Shown piece after piece: positions 61,661 to 64,000 of a stretch of 64,000 nucleotides of DNA (position 1 is its first letter; every line of letters begins with the position of its first letter). A program made the position numbers and the translations under genes. The stretch spans positions 1 to 64,000 of the forward strand of contig JAFYYM010000077.1 of assembly GCA_017557535.1 (NCBI GenBank), given 5' to 3'. The notes under the pieces are model-generated. The model made no database searches. It was not told the DNA's origin and was given only the letters and a program-made list of their open reading frames with translations. Source of the DNA: Bacteroidales bacterium. GTDB lineage: Bacteria > Bacteroidota > Bacteroidia > Bacteroidales > UBA932.

Positions 61661-62185
61661 TCATTTCTTTCCAAGAAGGTCCTTGAGCCCCGCGAACGGA
61701 GTTGAAGAATCCTTCTGAACCAGTTCCTCTTCATCTTCTGAACTCAGAAACCTCACTGTGTCGGGATCGCAGCCGCCTTCCTCATGAACCCTCTGCACAG
61801 GCAACGACAGGCAGATGTAGTCATAAACCGTCTGGCTTAGGTCCAGGTCGGCGTCCGTGACAGGCAGGACAACAATCTCCCTTTCCCCCTCGGCCTCGCC
61901 AGCGGAGCCCGGATCCCCGAACTTGACGCTGAGAGCGAAACCGGTCGAGACCGGTAGCTTCAAATCCCCAAGACACCTGTCGCAAGTCACGGTGACGTCT
62001 CCATCTATCTCACAGTCAACGCCTATGAATCGGCCAGACTTCTCGACATCGACCTCGACATCCAGACCCGCATCCAGGATCTCTGAATTCTCAAAACGCT
62101 CAAAGAACTCTTTCCCTACGCTCCAACGGAACTTAGTCCGTCCTTGCGTCAACCCGTTCAGAGGAACTATAAAATCATCTTTCAT
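61661..62185 (-). CDS. DUF177/YceD family protein
   Basis: 174 residues. The DUF177 Cys motif TCDRCLGDLKLPV and the late GGCDPDTVRFLSSED are present, with an acidic C-terminal part. YceD-family proteins sit ahead of rpmF in most bacteria and are linked to 23S rRNA accumulation. It shares a promoter with rpmF. Confidence 0.88.
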   Translation of the reverse strand: MKDDFIVPLNGLTQGRTKFRWSVGKEFFERFENSEILDAGLDVEVDVEKSGRFIGVDCEIDGDVTVTCDRCLGDLKLPVSTGFALSVKFGDPGSAGEAEGEREIVVLPVTDADLDLSQTVYDYICLSLPVQRVHEEGGCDPDTVRFLSSEDEEELVQKDSSTPFAGLKDLLGKK

Positions 62186-62211
62186 CGCTTCGCCAAACAG
62201 ATTAAGGGATG

Positions 62212-62242
62212 CAAAGGTATAAAAAATTTTCCTTAATAAAAA
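62212..62242 (-). promoter_or_regulatory. Promoter of the DUF177-rpmF-tRNA unit
   Basis: Minus strand: TTTT (62239-62242), 19 bases, TACCTTTG (62212-62219), a perfect TAnnTTTG. The predicted leader is about 20 bases. Confidence 0.65.
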
Positions 62243-62262
62243 TCTTTTCGGAAATAGTTTGA

Positions 62263-64000
62263 CTATTCTTCGTCACCACCATTCCCCGCTCTCTTGCGAT
62301 CCATGGGATCGAGCAGGATCTTACGGATCCTCATGTGGTGCGGAGTGACCTCCACAAGCTCGTCCTCCCGGATGTACTCCAACATCTCCTCAAGAGACAT
62401 CTTGATTGCGGGAGGCAGGAGAATCTTCTCATCCGAACCCGCCGCGCGGACGTTCGTCAGCTTCTTTGTCTTGCAGATGTTGATGTTGAGGTCTCGCTCA
62501 CGGGTGTGCTCACCCACGACCTCTCCGCAATATATCTCCTCACCAGGCTCGACGAAGAACTTGCCTCTGTCAAGAAGTTTATTCATTGAGTAAGCGATTG
62601 CGTCGCCTGTCTCGAGAGAGACCAGGGAACCATTGGTCCTGTTGTCAATCTCACCCTTGAAAGGTTGGTACTCCTTGTACCTGTGCGCCATGATAGCTTC
62701 GCCCTGAGTAGCGGTCAACAAATTGCTCCTCAAACCCATCAGGCCCCTGGTGGGAATATCGAACTGCAGCAGAGTCCTGTCCCCCCTGGGCTCCATGTGG
62801 ATCAGGGCGCCCTTACGTCTTGTCGCGAGCTCGATGGCGGTCCCCACGAAATTCTCAGGCACCTCAATAGACAAATCCTCGATAGGCTCGCAGCGCTGAC
62901 CGTTTATGGTCTTGTCCAGAACCTTAGGCTGCCCCACCTGAAGTTCAAAGCCCTCACGACGCATCTCCTCAATCAAAACTGAGAGATGAAGGACGCCACG
63001 ACCATAAACTATGAACGAGTCAGCGTTAAGGCCAGGCTTGACTTTCAGCGCCAGATTTTTCTCCAACTCCTTGTCCAAGCGCTCCTTTATATGCCTGGAA
63101 GTCACATACTTCCCGTCTTTGCCGAAGAACGGGGAGTTATTGATGGTGAAGAGCATGCTCATCGTGGGCTCGTCAATGGAGATCGGAGGCAGAGCCTCGG
63201 GTACGTTCAAATCGGCTATAGTGTCACCGATCTCGAAACCATCTATTCCAACGACTGCGCAGATGTCTCCGCAACGCACCTCGTCCACATTGGTCTTTCC
63301 GAGGCCGTCGAAAACCATCAATTGTTTCACTTTATGCTTCTCGACAATATCGTATCTCTTGCAAAGGCTAACCTGCTCGCCAGTATGAAGGGCTCCTCTT
63401 GTGACTTTACCGACAGCGATCCTACCCACATAGGGTGAATACTCAAGAGACGTGACTTGCATCTGGACAGAGCCTTCCACCATCTTGGGGGCGGGAACCA
63501 CCTCAAGGATGGCATCGAGAAGAGGAGTGATGTCCGAAGTCGGAGATTTCCAGTCCTCTGACATCCAACCTTGCTTCGCGCTCCCGAATATGGTCTTGAA
63601 ATCCAGCTGGTCGTCATCCGCGTCAAGGGCGCACATCAAATCGAATACCTCTTCCTGCACCTCGTCCGGACGACAATTGGGCTTATCAACTTTATTTATC
63701 ACCACTATGGGCTTCTTGCCAAGCTGAAGTGCCTTGTGAAGCACGAAACGAGTCTGGGGCATACATCCCTCGAAAGCGTCAACCAGGAGGAGCACTCCGT
63801 CCGCCATATTCAGCACCCTCTCGACCTCACCACCGAAATCACTATGGCCAGGAGTGTCTATAATATTGATTTTAACGCCTTTATATGTCACAGAGACATT
63901 CTTCGCGAGAATGGTTATGCCTCTTTCCCTCTCAATGTCGTTATTGTCGAGGATAAGCTGGCCAAGGTTCTCCGGCTGACGCACCAGATTTGCTTGGTAG
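62263..64000 (-). CDS. typA: Translational GTPase BipA/TypA (5' end outside window)
   Basis: At least 578 residues to the window edge; the N-terminal G1 loop is missing. I see switch I/G2 ([20 protein letters not shown]), G3 [15 protein letters not shown] and G4 VVINKVDKP, followed by beta-barrel domain II, domains III and V, and the BipA-specific C-terminal domain ending in a charged tail ([12 protein letters not shown]). It binds the 70S ribosome and helps 50S assembly under stress. The frame reads through to the edge with no stop, so the gene continues beyond position 64000. Confidence 0.95.
   Translation of the reverse strand, partial: YQANLVRQPENLGQLILDNNDIERERGITILAKNVSVTYKGVKINIIDTPGHSDFGGEVERVLNMADGVLLLVDAFEGCMPQTRFVLHKALQLGKKPIVVINKVDKPNCRPDEVQEEVFDLMCALDADDDQLDFKTIFGSAKQGWMSEDWKSPTSDITPLLDAILEVVPAPKMVEGSVQMQVTSLEYSPYVGRIAVGKVTRGALHTGEQVSLCKRYDIVEKHKVKQLMVFDGLGKTNVDEVRCGDICAVVGIDGFEIGDTIADLNVPEALPPISIDEPTMSMLFTINNSPFFGKDGKYVTSRHIKERLDKELEKNLALKVKPGLNADSFIVYGRGVLHLSVLIEEMRREGFELQVGQPKVLDKTINGQRCEPIEDLSIEVPENFVGTAIELATRRKGALIHMEPRGDRTLLQFDIPTRGLMGLRSNLLTATQGEAIMAHRYKEYQPFKGEIDNRTNGSLVSLETGDAIAYSMNKLLDRGKFFVEPGEEIYCGEVVGEHTRERDLNINICKTKKLTNVRAAGSDEKILLPPAIKMSLEEMLEYIREDELVEVTPHHMRIRKILLDPMDRKRAGNGGDEE

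Noticed and set aside
1-64000. CRISPR array, prophage or conjugative module
   Set aside because: No regularly spaced repeats, cas genes, capsid or transfer genes were seen.

Overview
The window is chromosomal DNA of a member of the phylum Bacteroidota, most likely order Bacteroidales. The evidence is a SusC/SusD pair with a FecR anti-sigma and ECF sigma factor, many envelope lipoproteins and TonB receptors, DUF5686/DUF4783/DUF177 proteins, no Shine-Dalgarno signals, and repeated promoters of the form TTG/TTTG-N18-20-TAnnTTTG. Genus cannot be fixed from the sequence alone. Base composition is roughly half GC. Gene density is high and no gap without a gene exceeds 300 bases.

Layout. 0-3 kb: start of rpsA, corA, mntP, recR. 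3.1-11.1 kb: a tight five-gene catabolic operon (GH43/GH117-like lipoprotein, BadF-type amino-sugar kinase, MurQ etherase, DUF6259 lipoprotein, GH2 beta-galactosidase). 11.3-12.1 kb: two small unknown genes. 12.2-17.1 kb: GH106-like and GH3 glycosidases. 17.1-21.0 kb: PnuC-type permease, TonB receptor and BtuG-like propeller lipoprotein, probably one vitamin or nucleoside uptake system. 21.1-25.6 kb: TMEM43 protein, lipoprotein hydrolase, secreted GH-like lipoprotein. 25.7-42.6 kb: mostly housekeeping (fba, double-thioredoxin protein, coaD, ung, lon, HU, a 29-residue ribosomal-type protein, rng, lnt, DUF5686, DUF4783, rlmH, a large sensor kinase). 42.6-59.6 kb: nitroreductase, two secreted phosphohydrolase-type enzymes, then a SusCD locus driven by ECF sigma/FecR and flanked by two related secreted FAD oxidoreductases, then an SH3 protein, glycerate kinase and a GH63/mannosylglycerate-hydrolase-like enzyme. 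59.7-61.4 kb: a small mobile unit (unknown 117-residue gene plus Y1/RAYT transposase) with flanking repeats and a palindrome cluster that runs into a tRNA-Arg. 61.4-64 kb: rpmF, DUF177, and bipA, which is cut by the window edge.

How the genes may work together. The 3-11 kb operon couples extracytoplasmic glycosidases to cytoplasmic MurNAc/GlcNAc salvage. The 43-60 kb region looks like an accessory nutrient locus: SusCD imports a ligand sensed through STN-FecR-sigma, the two lipoprotein FAD enzymes may oxidise it or its products at the envelope, and the GH63-like enzyme next to glycerate kinase suggests release and use of glycerate from a glycosylglycerate. These are inferences from gene context and family knowledge.

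Most interesting items: the oxidoreductase-flanked SusCD locus; the GH63-like/glycerate kinase pair; the transposase unit with cognate palindromes beside tRNA-Arg; the MurK/MurQ-glycosidase operon; and promoters that abut the start codons of rlmH and lnt.
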